From NCBI GenBank assembly GCA_963575745.1, contig CAUYUJ010007224.1, positions 223,501 to 287,500 of the forward strand: a DNA stretch of 64,000 nt, in the 5' to 3' direction. Positions 49,111 through 59,506 of the stretch are shown piece by piece (position 1 is the first letter of the stretch; the number at the start of each line of letters is the position of its first letter). Position numbers and translations under genes: made by a program. Origin of the DNA: Prorocentrum cordatum (Eukaryota; Sar; Dinophyceae; Prorocentrales; Prorocentraceae). The notes beneath the pieces were generated by a model that saw nothing but the letters and a program-made list of their open reading frames with translations, had not been told where the DNA came from and searched no databases.

Positions 49111-49304
49111 TCCAGCACATGTGGAAGACCTTGGGAATCCTAGGAGTTGTGTCTCTGCCTTTGTGGGCCCTGCCGGGCCCCTTCACAAAGGTTTCGATCG
49201 TTCCCCTAATTACCGCGTGGTGTCGTCCCGGGTCCGTGCCGACTGGCCCACGGGGCCCGACGGCGCGCCCCCCAGGGTCGAAATCGAGGAACAGGCGCCG
49301 GTTG

Positions 49305-49560
49305 ACAGAGGAGGAGGAGGAGGAGGAGGAGGAGGAGGAGGAGGAGGAGGAGGAGGAGGAGGAGGAGGAGGAGGGGGCAGAGGAGGAGGAGGAGCAGCAG
49401 AGAGGGGGAGGAGGGCGGAGGAGGAGGAGGAGGAGGAGGAGGAGGAGGAGGAGGAGGAGGAGGAGGGGGAGGAGGAGGAGGAGGAGGAGAGAGGAGGAGG
49501 AGGAGGAGGAGGAGGAGCAGCAGCAGCAGCAGGAGGAGGAGGAGGAGGAGGAGGAGGAAG
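49305..49560 (+). repeat. GGA microsatellite with GCA block
   Basis: About 255 bp of GGA/GAG with a short (AGC) run at 49514-49528. Confidence 0.95.
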
Positions 49561-49599
49561 GGGGAAACCACGACCGAACACAGTCGGGCTGAGGTTCTA

Positions 49600-49775
49600 C
49601 GATCGAGATCGGTTCGGGGAGGGTGCCCTTCGTGTCTGTTGGATTCTCTTGTGCATCCTGGGGGGGGGTAATTACCATCGGATGTTCTGTTTGTCTTGAC
49701 CGACGGAGGGTCTCATGTTCTTGCAGGATGTTCTTCTGGCCTAGGTCCGACTGCACGGTCGAGGGAATCAATTGC
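49600..49775 (+). repeat. family Q repeat, copy 1
   Basis: CCCTTCGTGTCTGTTGGAT, CCGACGGAGGGTCTCATGTT and TTCTGGCCTAGGTCCGACTG, as in 58075-58240. Confidence 0.78.
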
Positions 49776-49869
49776 CGAACATTGCTTCTCCCTCGACTTC
49801 AAGGCTGGCACGCGCGGGGGAGATTACGGTCGAAGTGCAACTCCTCAGACCCACCGCCAACTCTGATTT

Positions 49870-50510
49870 TTTTTTTTTGGGGGGGGGGGGGGAGGCGTTG
49901 ACAAATGAATGTGGCATGAGTGTTCGCTATTTGTTTCTGAGGCCTGTATTGTCGGGGGCCTGAGCTCAGACATCCGATTTTTTTTGTCGACATGGAGTCC
50001 GCAGACGTCCCGACCCCTTCCCTAATATGGCCTGCGTTGCCATCCCGATTTTGACGGTCCCAGGGCGTGGCGAGGGCCTCCAGAGGCCGAGCAAAATTGT
50101 CAAACTCATAGTGTTTCTGGGTTATTGTTCCACGACGGGGCGCCATACTATTATTGGCTTCGGCCCATAACTCGGCTCTCCGGCGTCCCTTCGGGAAAAT
50201 CGGGACGACTCTTGAACGCCTTCGGCGCGGCGCAGCTGCTGTAGAGCATCCCGAGGCTGCAAACCCACCGCGAATTCATAGAAACGCCAGATAGCCGCGA
50301 TCCTCGATCTATATAGATCTAACCCCGATTCCTCGTGGTTGTTTGTCCTCCCGTTAGTGTTCGATCATGATTTTTTTGACCACAACCATCGAGCTCTCGC
50401 GCCGAAGGCCGCTGGAAACCGTCAGAACACCGCCGAAAATCGTTCGAGGCCCGCCGAAGACGGCCACGGAGCGGTTGGTAAGAATGGGTCCATGGGCGAA
50501 CCCGCAAGTT
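49870..50510. other. no supported gene; partial D-like sequence
   Basis: 50005-50090 has a degraded family D core (TGACGGTCCCAGGGCGTGG, CCAGAGGCCGAGCAAA). The rest, with an ATCTATATAGAT palindrome at 50307-50318, is unassigned. Confidence 0.4.
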
Positions 50511-50511
50511 C

Positions 50512-50668
50512 ACCAGACCCCCGGCGTCACGATCGCTTCCTGAAGTCGACCCCCAGAGGCCTCGACCCGTTCCCTGGGACCCGCTCTTCGCCCCGAGTCC
50601 TCCCTGGACCGCCCCGAGGCCTGGCGAGGGCCCCCCGGAGGTCGAACACCGCGAGGCACCTCCCGCCG
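50512..50668 (+). mobile_element. family D element, right end missing
   Basis: ACCAGACCCCCGGCGTCACG, GTCGACCCCCAGAGGCCTC; stops before the usual second end. Confidence 0.8.
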
Positions 50669-50717
50669 CCGACTGCTCCTCGCGGCTCGAGGGGAATCTC
50701 CGGCCCCGCTCCTCCAG

Positions 50718-50905
50718 GGCTACAAGTACCCCTGCGCGAAGCCCGTGTACTGCGTGCCCAAGAAGCCCCCCGGCGGCCCGGGCGGCAGGGCGCAGCAGCC
50801 CTCGAGGCCGCGCAACCTGCCGCGCCAGGCCCCCGTGCAGGAGGAGTCCGGGAGCAGCAGCTCCGACGGCGAGGACCTCGCCGCGCGGCAGAGGGGCCCG
50901 CGGAT
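50718..50905 (+). CDS. exon between D and G elements
   Basis: Acceptor CCCGCTCCTCCAG (50717), then GYKYPCAKPVYCVPKKPPG, GPGGRAQQPSRPRNLPRQ, APVQEESGSSSSDGEDLAAR and QRGPRM. Every codon ends in G or C. It ends at a GTCAGAG border (50906) where family G begins. YPCAKPVYCVPKK may be a short Cys-containing turn; the rest is disordered, with a Ser/Asp phosphosite-like run. Product unknown. Confidence 0.58.
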
Positions 50906-51085
50906 GTCAGAGGAGGAGACGGCATACCCATGCGATCTACACCCTTCCCGGGTTTCTCCCTTTTTGGGCCTCCTGGGAGGCCCTCGTCGCCACCGCTGGA
51001 TTCACCCCGAAATCTTGGTCCAGAACGCACCCCGGGAGAGGTCCAGGGAGGAGCGGTATCGGTACCCTTTGGGTTCCCAAAGATC
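50906..51085 (+). mobile_element. family G element
   Basis: GTCAGAGGAGGAGACGGCAT, CGTCGCCACCGCTGGATTCA, GCGGTATCGGTACCCTTTGG, ending CCCAAAG. Confidence 0.88.
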
Positions 51086-51394
51086 ATCGAGAGTAAGAAA
51101 ACCCTTGGCCCTCATAAGATATTGAAGACGTGGCCTCACTGAGGTCCCCATCTTTGCACTCAGGACAATCCTTCTGGGCGGTTTGGCTCGGTACAGCTGC
51201 AGAGAAGACCCCTTTTATCCCTGATGTTTTTGGCCCTCCTGACTCCGGCCCCCTCCCAAAGGGTTAGGGGTCCGCTTATTGCTGCTCACCAGCCTGCGCG
51301 CGTCGCACAACAAAACACGGGTCCCCAGACGCACGTTGCATCTTCGGGGGGCTTCGCCTGTCCCTCGCAGACATCGAAGAAGAAAGAGCGCTAT

Positions 51395-51562
51395 AAACAT
51401 AAGCTATTGGGGCTCCGCGCAAAATTCTTTGATCGGCGTTGGGCCCCACCTGGCGGGGCCCCTGGCGCCGCCCCTGGCGCCGCCCCTGGCGCGCTCCACG
51501 CGCCAGGGAGGGGGTCCAGCGCAGATCCAAGAAATCCGCGCGGAGCGCCACAAGTTCATGTT
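51395..51562 (+). mobile_element. family A foldback element
   Basis: AAACATAAGCTATTGGGGCTCC pattern at left and GGAGCGCCACAAGTTCATGTT at right, showing the arms extend out to ACATAA. Confidence 0.85.
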
Positions 51563-51611
51563 TATGTCTTTTGTGATTCTGAGATATTTCTCGTGCCCGG
51601 CGCGGGCTCCA

Positions 51612-51690
51612 TGTGGTCTCGACGCGGATTTGGTGTGGATTCGACGCGGATTCGACACGGATTCGACAAGGATTCGACACGGATTCGACG
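51612..51690 (+). repeat. 12-bp minisatellite GGATTCGACACG
   Basis: Six to seven units in head-to-tail array. Confidence 0.9.
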
Positions 51691-52261
51691 CTTATTGGGC
51701 TTCAGGGCCACGGCGGCACGGGCAAGGCCACCCCGGAGGCTGCTACGCACCCCAGACATGCGCGCGTCGCACAGCACAGCACGACGGAAGGCCTGCGAGC
51801 GCTTCCACCGGTTCGCGGCAGTGCTGCAGCCTCGGGGTGCTCTCTCCAGCAGCTGCGCCCCGCCGCGGGGCTTCTTGGGGGCGGGGGGCCCGGGGATCGC
51901 CCTCGAGGGGCCGCCAGAGAGCCGAGCTGCGGCCCGAGAGCCCAGACGTGGCGCGCGCCGCGCAGCAGACCCCAGCAGACACGATCGCGCGTCGTGCTCT
52001 CCCTGGGCAATAAACCCACTCTCGCAGGCCCAGAGGTTGACACCAATACCAATATCGGCAGAGTGGCTCCACCACGGGAAGGAGATCCCGATCTCGATGA
52101 TGGTGGTAGTATGCTGGCTGCCAAGGTGACCGACATAGCACCACCAAACACCGAAATCTAGGATTGTCTTCCCCCTGTGGAGGAAGTCCCCTGTGTTGGT
52201 GTTGGTGCCCATTTCCAGGCCTCCAACGATAACCCACTCCCTTTCGAGTCGTGGAAACATG

Positions 52262-52385
52262 CATGCCGTGGTTTTTCGTTTGTTTGTTAGTATTTTCGGC
52301 CCCTGGGGGCCCTTGCCAGGCCTCGGGGCCGTCAGCAAACGACTCGGGATGGAAAGTCGGTCCTGGGGAGAGGCTCGGGACGTTC
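52262..52385 (-). mobile_element. family D element, partial
   Basis: TATTTTCGGCCCCTGGGGGC, CAGCAAACGACTCGGGATGG. Confidence 0.7.
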
Positions 52386-52621
52386 AGGCGCCCCGTGGGG
52401 AAACAAACAAGATACATCGGATCTCTGGGTAATGGGCGTGACCTTGGGGGGTGCAGGGAGGAGGCCGGTCACGGCGCGAATCGTGATATGACCAGGGGTG
52501 GGCGGGAGTGTGGGCGATGCTGGTCACGGGCGTTATCGCGAGTGATGACAAATCGGGTTCTTTGCCCGCGTCGTGAAAAATCACGACGGAAGGTTTAGGG
52601 ATAGGGGGATCGGTTCGAGGC

Positions 52622-52782
52622 TGGTTCACCGATACCGCTACCATTGACTAAGTTTCGCTGTTTGGGGCCTCGTGAGATGCCCTCGTCGCCACGGCTAGAT
52701 TCGCCTCGATATTCTGGTCAAAGCGCACCCTGGGAGAGATCCGGGGAGTAGCGGCATCGGTGCCTTGATTCGGAGGAGCCCC
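52622..52782 (+). mobile_element. family G element
   Basis: CACCGATACCGCTACCATTG and its inverse GTAGCGGCATCGGTGC, core CCTCGTCGCCACGGCTAGAT. Confidence 0.88.
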
Positions 52783-52789
52783 AGACATG

Positions 52790-54227
52790 CTCGCGTCGGG
52801 AAGAAGCCACGACGGAAGGTGTTTTGCCGTTTTTGGCTTCTGGGGGCCCTCCACTTCAGGCCTTGAACACAGGCCCTACATGGGCTCTCCACTTGTTCAG
52901 GCCCCCCACAGGGGGTCCGAGTAGTCAGGGTCGGAGGACCTCGCCGCGACGCAGTCCCAGACATGCTCGCGTCATAACTAAAGTGCAGCGGAAGGCTCCT
53001 GGCCCAAATCCAGACAAATCCAGCCAGCTGAATGGCCAAATCGGGCTTGACAGCCCGATCTCCCAGGAGGTGCTTCTTTCGTGCAAGTATAGACGAGCTG
53101 CCGTCCCTGAGATCCCGGCGTTGCCGTTTTTTCACATTGGGCGTTGCATTTTTTTTCGCCAGCCTCCGCCCAGGCCGTCTTGGTAACGATGGCCAGAGAA
53201 GGGCAAGTTCCCAGACAAGCTCGCCTCGTAAAAAAAAATGCGACCGCGAGGTTGTTGCCCATTTTCGGCCTCTCGGGGCCCCCGCGTTTTCGAGTGCTTC
53301 CGACGACCCTCGGCGGCTTTCCAGCCCCGGGATGCTCTCCAGCAGCTGCGCTTCGCCGAGGGCGTTCCAGCGGTTACCAGGGTCCGTCCCGAAGGGCCGC
53401 CGGAGGGCGGAGATGTGGCCCGAAAAACCAAACATGCCCGTGCTGCGAGATCAGCAGCCGGGTTTTTTTGTGCCGTTTTCAGCATCCAGGGCCCTCGCCT
53501 GGCCCAGGGGCCGTCAAATAATTACAGCACCCGGTCCTGGGTGGGTTCGGGGCCCCGATCGACAAGGGTGCGGGAAGAGTGGGGTGCGAAGGTTGGCAGA
53601 ATTGCCTTTTCATCTTGAACCGGACGTGCTGTCGGTGTCGCCACAGGAGTTGTCCATTCTAGGCAGAAGGCCGCCTGCCGAAAAGCGGCCGCTGTCGGAC
53701 TCTGGACAGCCTCCCTTGCTCGGCATCGGGCCCGTTTTTGTTGGACGTCCAAACGTGTACTGGACAGAATAGGACATCGCATGCCTGGGGACGGGTCAAG
53801 CTGGGACCAAAGAATGGTCCCAAAAAGATCTTTGGGCCCAAAGCAAAATTCGAGTGAAGCGGGTCCCTCGGAGCAGGCCCAGTCGCGACAGCTGCGGGGC
53901 CCCGCGGTGCCCCGCGGTGCCCTGCCCAGGCGCTTCCCCTCTTCTCCCGGGCCTCCCCTCTCGCGGCTGCTCGTCGCCACGGCCGGGGCCCGCTTCGAAC
54001 AAAGACGTGCCGGGATGGGCCTCGGTCGGGGTCTGCTTGGGAGTTTGGAGCGGGCGTGGGCCGGGCGGGCGAGCCGCCGTCCCGGAGCTCATCTCCACCT
54101 CGGGCCTCCCAGAGGGGTCTTCGGCTACAGAGGGTGTGTTTGCGCCGTGGTTTGGTCTGTGATCGGCGCCGTTGGGGCTTAAGGGGGTCACCACGTGGGC
54201 GACGCAAAAAAGGGGGTCGTCTGCGTC
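52790..54227. other. degraded D fragments, no supported gene
   Basis: D-like pieces at 52795-52860, 53210-53285 and 53440-53520. Around 53860-54030 both strands are open and GC-rich without splice support. Confidence 0.4.
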
Positions 54228-54378
54228 GACATTGGCGCGTAAGCTGCCCGCGGAAGGTCGCGCGTAAGCGCCCTCGTCTCCAGTGCAGCGTGCCGCTCTG
54301 TCGGCCCGCGTAGGCCACCGCGCAAGGTCGCTATAAGTCATCTCGCGTAAGGCCCGCTTCTTGTCGTCGCTCACGATG
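54228..54378 (+). repeat. family O repeat, copy 2
   Basis: CGACATTGGCGCGTAAGCTG, CGCGCGTAAGCGCCCTCGTC and TTGTCGTCGCTCACG. Confidence 0.72.
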
Positions 54379-54637
54379 CGCCACAGGTTTTTTGATGAGC
54401 CTTCGTCGGGGCGCGGCCGAGATCTTCGTTGAGGTCCTCTTCGGATGCCACTCTCGGGAGGTCACAGTCTGGCTTTGCCCTGGTCCGAAATCCGGCTGAA
54501 TCCCTTTCAATCCCGCTCAATCGAGCTCAATGCCGTTGAAGTCCGGTTCCATCCCGCTTGCAATCCGAGGCCTAGTCCGGCGTAGCAGCCCCCCAATGGG
54601 GCTCAAGCCTCCCTACAGTCAACCCGCATAGCAAGGA

Positions 54638-54795
54638 TGGGCAACCTTCCCGAGGGTACCCCTTGCATCCTTGCCCCTTCGGCCCAACCTCCGCCACTTT
54701 CGTTGGCCGCGCCCCGCTCGAGAAGCTTCGGAATGGGCGCCCAAGGCCCTTGCATCCTTATCGCGCATCCTTATGATACGGGCCAGCTGCAACAG
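54638..54795 (+). repeat. family N repeat, copy 2
   Basis: TTCCCGAGGGTACCCCTTGC, GGCCGCGCCCCGCTCGAGAA, CGCATCCTTATGATACGGGC. A CAGCCCCCCRATGGGGCTCA motif stands on both sides (54585 and 54796). Confidence 0.72.
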
Positions 54796-54881
54796 CCCCC
54801 CGATGGGGCTCAACCCTCCCGACCTCCTTCTGGCGAAGCCCTCCCAGCAGTCGCCTCCCGAGCCCTCGCCCGCACCCCCAG

Positions 54882-55149
54882 AGTTAAGTCGGGCATGTCC
54901 CTCTATAGAGGGACATGCCCGACTTAACTGTGGGGGTATATTCGATAAAGGAGCATGGCCCTCTATAGAGGGACATGCCCGATTTGTTAATATCCCCCAT
55001 GTATACAGGAGGAATGTTAACAAGTCGTTCAAACATAGTCCGGGGACGATGTTTCGACTGTTGTCTATCATTTTTGAATTCTGTTGTATCACTTTTTCTG
55101 TTCCTTATCCTCCAAGATCCGCCTGCAGGAGGACTTGCTCGACCTGAAA
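54882..55149 (+). mobile_element. family C element with perfect 48-bp palindrome at its left end
   Basis: 54882-54929 is a perfect palindrome made of two inverted copies of the C end (GTCGGGCATGTCCCTCTATA). A second imperfect one follows at 54953-54978. Then the normal C interior (GGGGACGATGTTTCG) and right end CCTGCAGGAGGACTTGCTCG. Confidence 0.88.
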
Positions 55150-55348
55150 CCAGAGGCGCGGGCTGCAGGCCGCACCGTGCGCACAAGAGCCACACCCCCT
55201 CCGGGCCTCGCCGGCCGGGGGAAGGCCCTTAAGGGACCTCGAGGGCCCGCTCTCCGTCGGGGGGCCCGCCCGCCTCGCCTGCCGCGAGACAGGACGACTC
55301 GGAGTCCGAGGACGGCGAGAGCTGCGCCGAGGAGACCGACGAGGAGTC

Positions 55349-55638
55349 GGCGGGCGAGGGGGGGGGGGAAGCGAGCAGGAGGAGGCCCTCTCAGGAGGCG
55401 GCGGGACTTCTCTCTCGGAGGCCCTCGCGCATGCGGAGAAGTGCCCCGCGCCCTCGAGCGGGAGGCCCAGAGAGCTGCTCGGAAGGCCGGGGGACTTCCG
55501 AGCCTTCCGAGCAGGGCTCGCCCCTGCTCGCTTCCCCGAAGGGGAGGCCCGGGGAGCTCCTCGGAAGGCCGGGGGACTTCCGAGCCTTCCGAGCAGGGCT
55601 CGCCCCTGCTCGCTTCCCCCCCCCGCGGGCTCGCCGCC
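55349..55638 (+). mobile_element. family B-like foldback with 82-bp tandem duplication
   Basis: GGCGGGCGAGGGGGGG at left, CCCCGCGGGCTCGCCGCC at right. 55460-55541 repeats as 55542-55623 (GGACTTCCGAGCCTTCCGAG core). Confidence 0.75.
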
Positions 55639-55689
55639 GCAGGAGTAATTCGGCGGGCGAGGCCGGGCCGGCGCAGGCGCCGAGGGCAG

Positions 55690-56055
55690 AAACCTCATGC
55701 GGCAGGGTCGCGCCGTGTCGCACTGCGGCGACCCCGCCGCCGGCGTTTCAGCGTCAAACCCAGACCCCCTCGAGTCATGAAAAAATCACGACGGGAAGTT
55801 TTTCATTATGTTTGGCCTCTGGGGGCCCTTACCGGCCCTCGGGAGCGTCAAAAAACGACTCAGGACGAAAAACCGGTCCTGGGGAATGAGTCCAGACCGC
55901 TGGGGGTCGACGTCATGAAAAATTCATGACGTCGGGGGTCTGGGAACGCCGCCAGCGACGCAGAGTCGGTCGATGCTGAACAATCTGACGTTTGGGAAAC
56001 GGCCGGTCGTTCAAGGCGGAGCGATCCCCGCCGTGTCAGGAACCACGGCCGGGAT
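55690..56055 (+). mobile_element. family E element, copy 2, split by a D element
   Basis: GCGGCGACCCCGCCGCCGGC up to 55758 and GCCGCCAGCGACGCAGAGTC from 55948 are contiguous in the copy at 17775-17965. Confidence 0.85.
55759..55944 (-). mobile_element. family D element inserted in E
   Basis: Intact ends CCCAGACCCCCT and GGGGGTCTGGG; AA on each side fits a 2-bp target duplication (three if AAC). Confidence 0.9.
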
Positions 56056-56078
56056 CGACACGGCACGAGCCTGCCGTG

Positions 56079-56217
56079 AGCACAAACTTTCGGAGGTCCG
56101 CGCGGAAGGCGTCGGCGCTGAAGGCGCCTTTGGCACCGCCGTGGGCGTGCTCGGCGTGCCGGGGAGGGGGGGCCCGGCACCGAGCCAAGAGATCCGCGCG
56201 GACCTCCGAGTCTGTGT
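56079..56217 (+). mobile_element. family A foldback element
   Basis: GCACAAACTTTCGGAGGTCC / GATCCGCGCGGACCTCCGAG. Confidence 0.87.
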
Positions 56218-56451
56218 ACGCGTAGCCCTCTTCTTCTCTAGGCAGGCGAAGGCGAGCTAGCGCAGGCAAGAGGCCGGTCCCTGCACCAGCGCCAGCGCTG
56301 GTGGAAGCGGCGAGCGGGTCTGGGGGAAGGATGACCCCGCCGACGAGGGCGGCGTGAGCCTTGCGTGCGCCTGCGCCCGCAGCCCAGAACCGTGGTTTCG
56401 ACGCTCGTTTGGGGGACCTTTCTGGGGCCCACCTGCTGGATCTCTTCGGCC

Positions 56452-56580
56452 CCAGTTCGGCTCAAGTTCGGCTCAGGTTCAACGCAGGTTCGACGCAGGT
56501 TGGACTCGGGTTCGACTCAAGTTCGACTCAGGCTCGACTCGAGTCGACGAACGTTCGACGCAGATTCGACGCAGGAGTGG
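56452..56580 (+). repeat. 12-bp minisatellite GGTTCGACTCA
   Basis: About ten diverged units. Confidence 0.88.
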
Positions 56581-56718
56581 GGTGAGTGGCTCCAAGAAGG
56601 TCCCCAGAACGAGCATCTAACGTGGTTAGCTGCGCGGTCGGTACTGCCCAATGGTAGAACCACTGGATTTCGCGCTGCCCAGTGGTGGCACAGTTGCCTG
56701 TCATCGAAGCAGAAGTGG

Positions 56719-56843
56719 CATGAACATCAATGTTCGGAGGTCCGCGTGGGTGTCTTGGATCTGCGCTGGACCCCCCTGGCACGCTTCGCGAACCAGCGCA
56801 GCTTCAAGAAATATGCGCGGACCTTCGAAGGTTATTGTTATGT
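56719..56843 (+). mobile_element. family A foldback element
   Basis: CATGAACATCAATGTTCGGA / CGCGGACCTTCGAAGGTTAT. Confidence 0.82.
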
Positions 56844-57140
56844 TGGTGCTTCTTCTGTTTCAGCCTGCCCAATGTAACATCACTAGATATTTTAGACTGC
56901 CGCGCCGTCCACATCGCTTCCAGGCATCCAGGCTCACAGCAGGTGCCCCTTATGGAGCCGTGCAGGACGACTGCGTCGGAGGTGCACAGGGGTGCAGCAC
57001 GACGACTGCGTCGGCTCGATGATGTGCCCCGCTCAGTCGTCCCCCATGAGCCTCTTGCTCTGGAACTTATGCTCGCTGGCATGGAGTGTGCCTCTTCGCC
57101 GTCCTCCCCCCTCCCCGATTCGTCTCCGCTCCCTTTTCTT

Positions 57141-57340
57141 CCAGACCCCCGACGTCGTGATTCGTGATGATGGTTTCACAGCGTGGACCCCCACAGGTAT
57201 GGACCCCTTCCCTGGGACTGGCTTTTCATTTTGAGCATATTGTTTGCGACGGCCCCGGGGCTCAGCAACGGCCCCGAGGGGCCGAGAGCTATTATCAAAG
57301 CTTTCTGTCGAGCTTTGTTCACGAATTGATGGGGGTCTGG
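57141..57340 (+). mobile_element. family D element
   Basis: CCAGACCCCCGACGTCGTGA to ACGAATTGATGGGGGTCTGG. Confidence 0.85.
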
Positions 57341-57341
57341 C

Positions 57342-57660
57342 CCTGAGATCCCTTGTACCCTGGACCCCATCTCTAGGCCTCCCAGATGGGGTCGGAGGAG
57401 ATGGGTTCGGAGAACCGTGCCGCATGCATCGGCCATGCATCGACGACGTCGACGATGCATGGGCGACGTCGGCGTGGCGAACATCAGGCTCCACATCGGC
57501 GATGCATCGGCGATGTGGCGCGATCCCCCCATCCTGTCTACACGGACTGGCCTCTACCTGCAGCTCGTTTCTGGCCGCATCGAGTGGTGAGGGCCTTGGG
57601 GCCCGAAATAGGGAAGAAGCGCCCGGTGTGAACAAGTTGCAGGCGCCCAGGTCTCAGGGA
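57342..57660 (-). mobile_element. family F element with minisatellite inside, abutting D
   Basis: CCCTGAGATCCCTTGTACCC at the left, CAGGTCTCAGGG at the right; 57420-57510 holds GATGCATCGGCGACGTCG repeats not found in other F copies. Confidence 0.65.
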
Positions 57661-57693
57661 GCTCTGGCCAGTTCCCTTGGGGAGCAAACAATG

Positions 57694-58036
57694 ACCTAAA
57701 CATAAGAGTTCGGAGGTCCGCGCTGATTTCTGGGATCGGCTCTGGCCCTAGCTTCATCGATACGCCCGTTTTGAAGCGCAACACGCACCGTGCTGAAAAC
57801 GTCGGCGTCAATAAGCTGCGTGTTGGCTCAGCGTATTTGCCCACGTTTTGGCGAGCGTATCGCGTCAGGCCCGCGGTTCCAGTCTACGTGTCGAGCTCCG
57901 CATCAATGCGCCACGTGCCGCGTGCTGCGTAGTTATCAGGGCAGCTAACGGGCGCTGGCACTCCCTCCCTGGCGCGCGCAGCGCGCTATGGCGCGCCAGT
58001 GCCGATCCGAGGAATCCAAGCCGTCCTCCGAATGTT
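57694..58036 (+). mobile_element. family A element with 190-bp extra sequence
   Basis: AAACATAAGAGTTCGGAGGT / GGAATCCAAGCCGTCCTCCG arms are separated by about 250 bp; roughly 57757-57950 is foreign to the family and moderately AT-richer. Confidence 0.75.
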
Positions 58037-58074
58037 TCCGTGTGCTTGTGTCACGACAGCCGGACCGAGGTATA

Positions 58075-58240
58075 AGATCGAGGTCCGTTCGGTGGGAGGG
58101 TACCTTGGTGTTCTTCGTGTCTGTTGGAGGTTCTTGTGCATCTAGGGGAGGGTAGATTCAAGATGCTCTGTTAAGCTTGGCCGACGGAGGGTCTCATGTT
58201 CTTGAGGGGTGCCTTCCTGGCCTACGTAAGTCCGACTGTA
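58075..58240 (+). repeat. family Q repeat, copy 2
   Basis: TTCTTCGTGTCTGTTGGAGG, CCGACGGAGGGTCTCATGTT, CTGGCCTACGTAAGTCCGAC. The last 30 bp are repeated at 58348-58378, across a GAC repeat. Confidence 0.78.
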
Positions 58241-58278
58241 TTCCGAAGGCCTTACGGCCGGTGCCGCCGACCCTGAAT

Positions 58279-58281
<3 letters not shown>

Positions 58282-58325
<44 letters not shown>
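58282..58325 (+). repeat. (GAC)n microsatellite
   Basis: About 14 GAC units. Confidence 0.96.
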
Positions 58326-58326
<1 letters not shown>

Positions 58327-58436
58327 CGCTCTCGGGGGCTATTTGGGTCCTTCTGGCCTGCGTAAGTCCGACTGTGTTTGTCCCCCGGATTCTTCCCTCC
58401 CCCCACCGCTTGCTCCCCCTCCCCCCGTGCGCGCCA

Positions 58437-58542
58437 GCCCTGTAACTCCAAGGCCCTGGCCAGACTGGCGGCCCAGGCCCTGCACGCGAGGTGCGCCGAC
58501 GTGCCCGAGAGGGGCAGGACGGAGCTCTCTGGGAGCGCTTAG
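58437..58542 (+). CDS. terminal exon, unknown protein
   Basis: Acceptor CCCCCTCCCCCCGTGCGCGCCAG, then PCNSKALARLAAQALHARC, ADVPERGRTELSGSA and TAG at 58540-58542. High GC3, amphipathic helix. A CTC tract follows 20 bp later. Confidence 0.52.
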
Positions 58543-58557
58543 AAAATGATGAAACGG

Positions 58558-59055
58558 CTCTCCTCCTGCTCTTTCTCCTCCTCCTCCTCCTCCTCCTCCT
58601 CCTCCTCCTCCTCCTCCTCTTCCCCCTTCTCCTCTTCCTCGTCCGCCTCCTCCTCGTCCTCCTCCTCCTCCTCCTCCCCCCTTCCCCTCCTCCTCGTCCT
58701 CCTCCTCCTCCTCCTCCTCCTCCTCCTCCTCCTCCCCCTCCTCCTCCCCCTTCCCCTCCTCCTCCTCCTCCTCCTCCCTCCTCCTCCTCCTCCTCCTCCT
58801 CCTCCTCCTCCTCTGCTCTTCCTCCTCCTCCTCCTTCTCCTCCTCCTCCTCCTTCCCCTCCTGATTCTCCTCCTCCTCCTTCTCCTCCTCCTCCTCCTCC
58901 TCTTCCTCCTCCTCCTCCTCTTCCTCATCGTTCTGCTCCTCCTCCTCCTCCTCCTCCTCCTCCTCTTCCTGTTGCTGCTCCTGCTCCTTCTCCTTTTCCG
59001 CCTCCTCCTCCTCCTCCTCCTCCTCGTCCTCCTCCTTTCCATCCTCCTCCCCCAT
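58558..59055 (+). repeat. (CTC)n microsatellite
   Basis: About 500 bp of CTC/TCC on the plus strand. Confidence 0.96.
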
Positions 59056-59056
59056 C

Positions 59057-59229
59057 CCCTGAGACCCTTGCGTTGCATGTTTTTTCCCACCGGGCGTGTT
59101 CGCCTGGTTTCGGGGCCTGGGACCTTCACAGATCGATCCGGCCCAGGAATGCCGGGCAGAAAGATGGGGTCCAGGAGTGATCTTCTGTGATGCTGCCTTA
59201 TTCTTGTCTTGCAACGTCGGATCTCAGGG
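59057..59229 (+). mobile_element. family F element, complete
   Basis: CCCTGAGACCCTTGCGTTGC at left and TTGCAACGTCGGATCTCAGGG-type right end (inverted pair); 173 bp. Confidence 0.85.
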
Positions 59230-59506
59230 TCAGCGGAAAGGTCGAAAGGCTCTTCCCCTCCTCATTGTCCTGTCCTGGTCTGGTCTGGTCGTGCGCACCC
59301 ACGTGAGGCGCGTTGTGCAGGCGCCCTGGGCAAAGGGCAGGCCCAGCTCCGTCCCCAATTGGGGCCCTGGCAGTGGGGCAGCTGCCCTGCGCGCGTGCCC
59401 GCACTGCGGGGGGCCAGGCTCCGCAGCGCTGCGCCTGCCGCCTGGCCCAGCAGCGGCGCGCAAGTGCGCGGCGCAGCTGCGCGCGTGATGCCCCTTCCCC
59501 CGCAGC

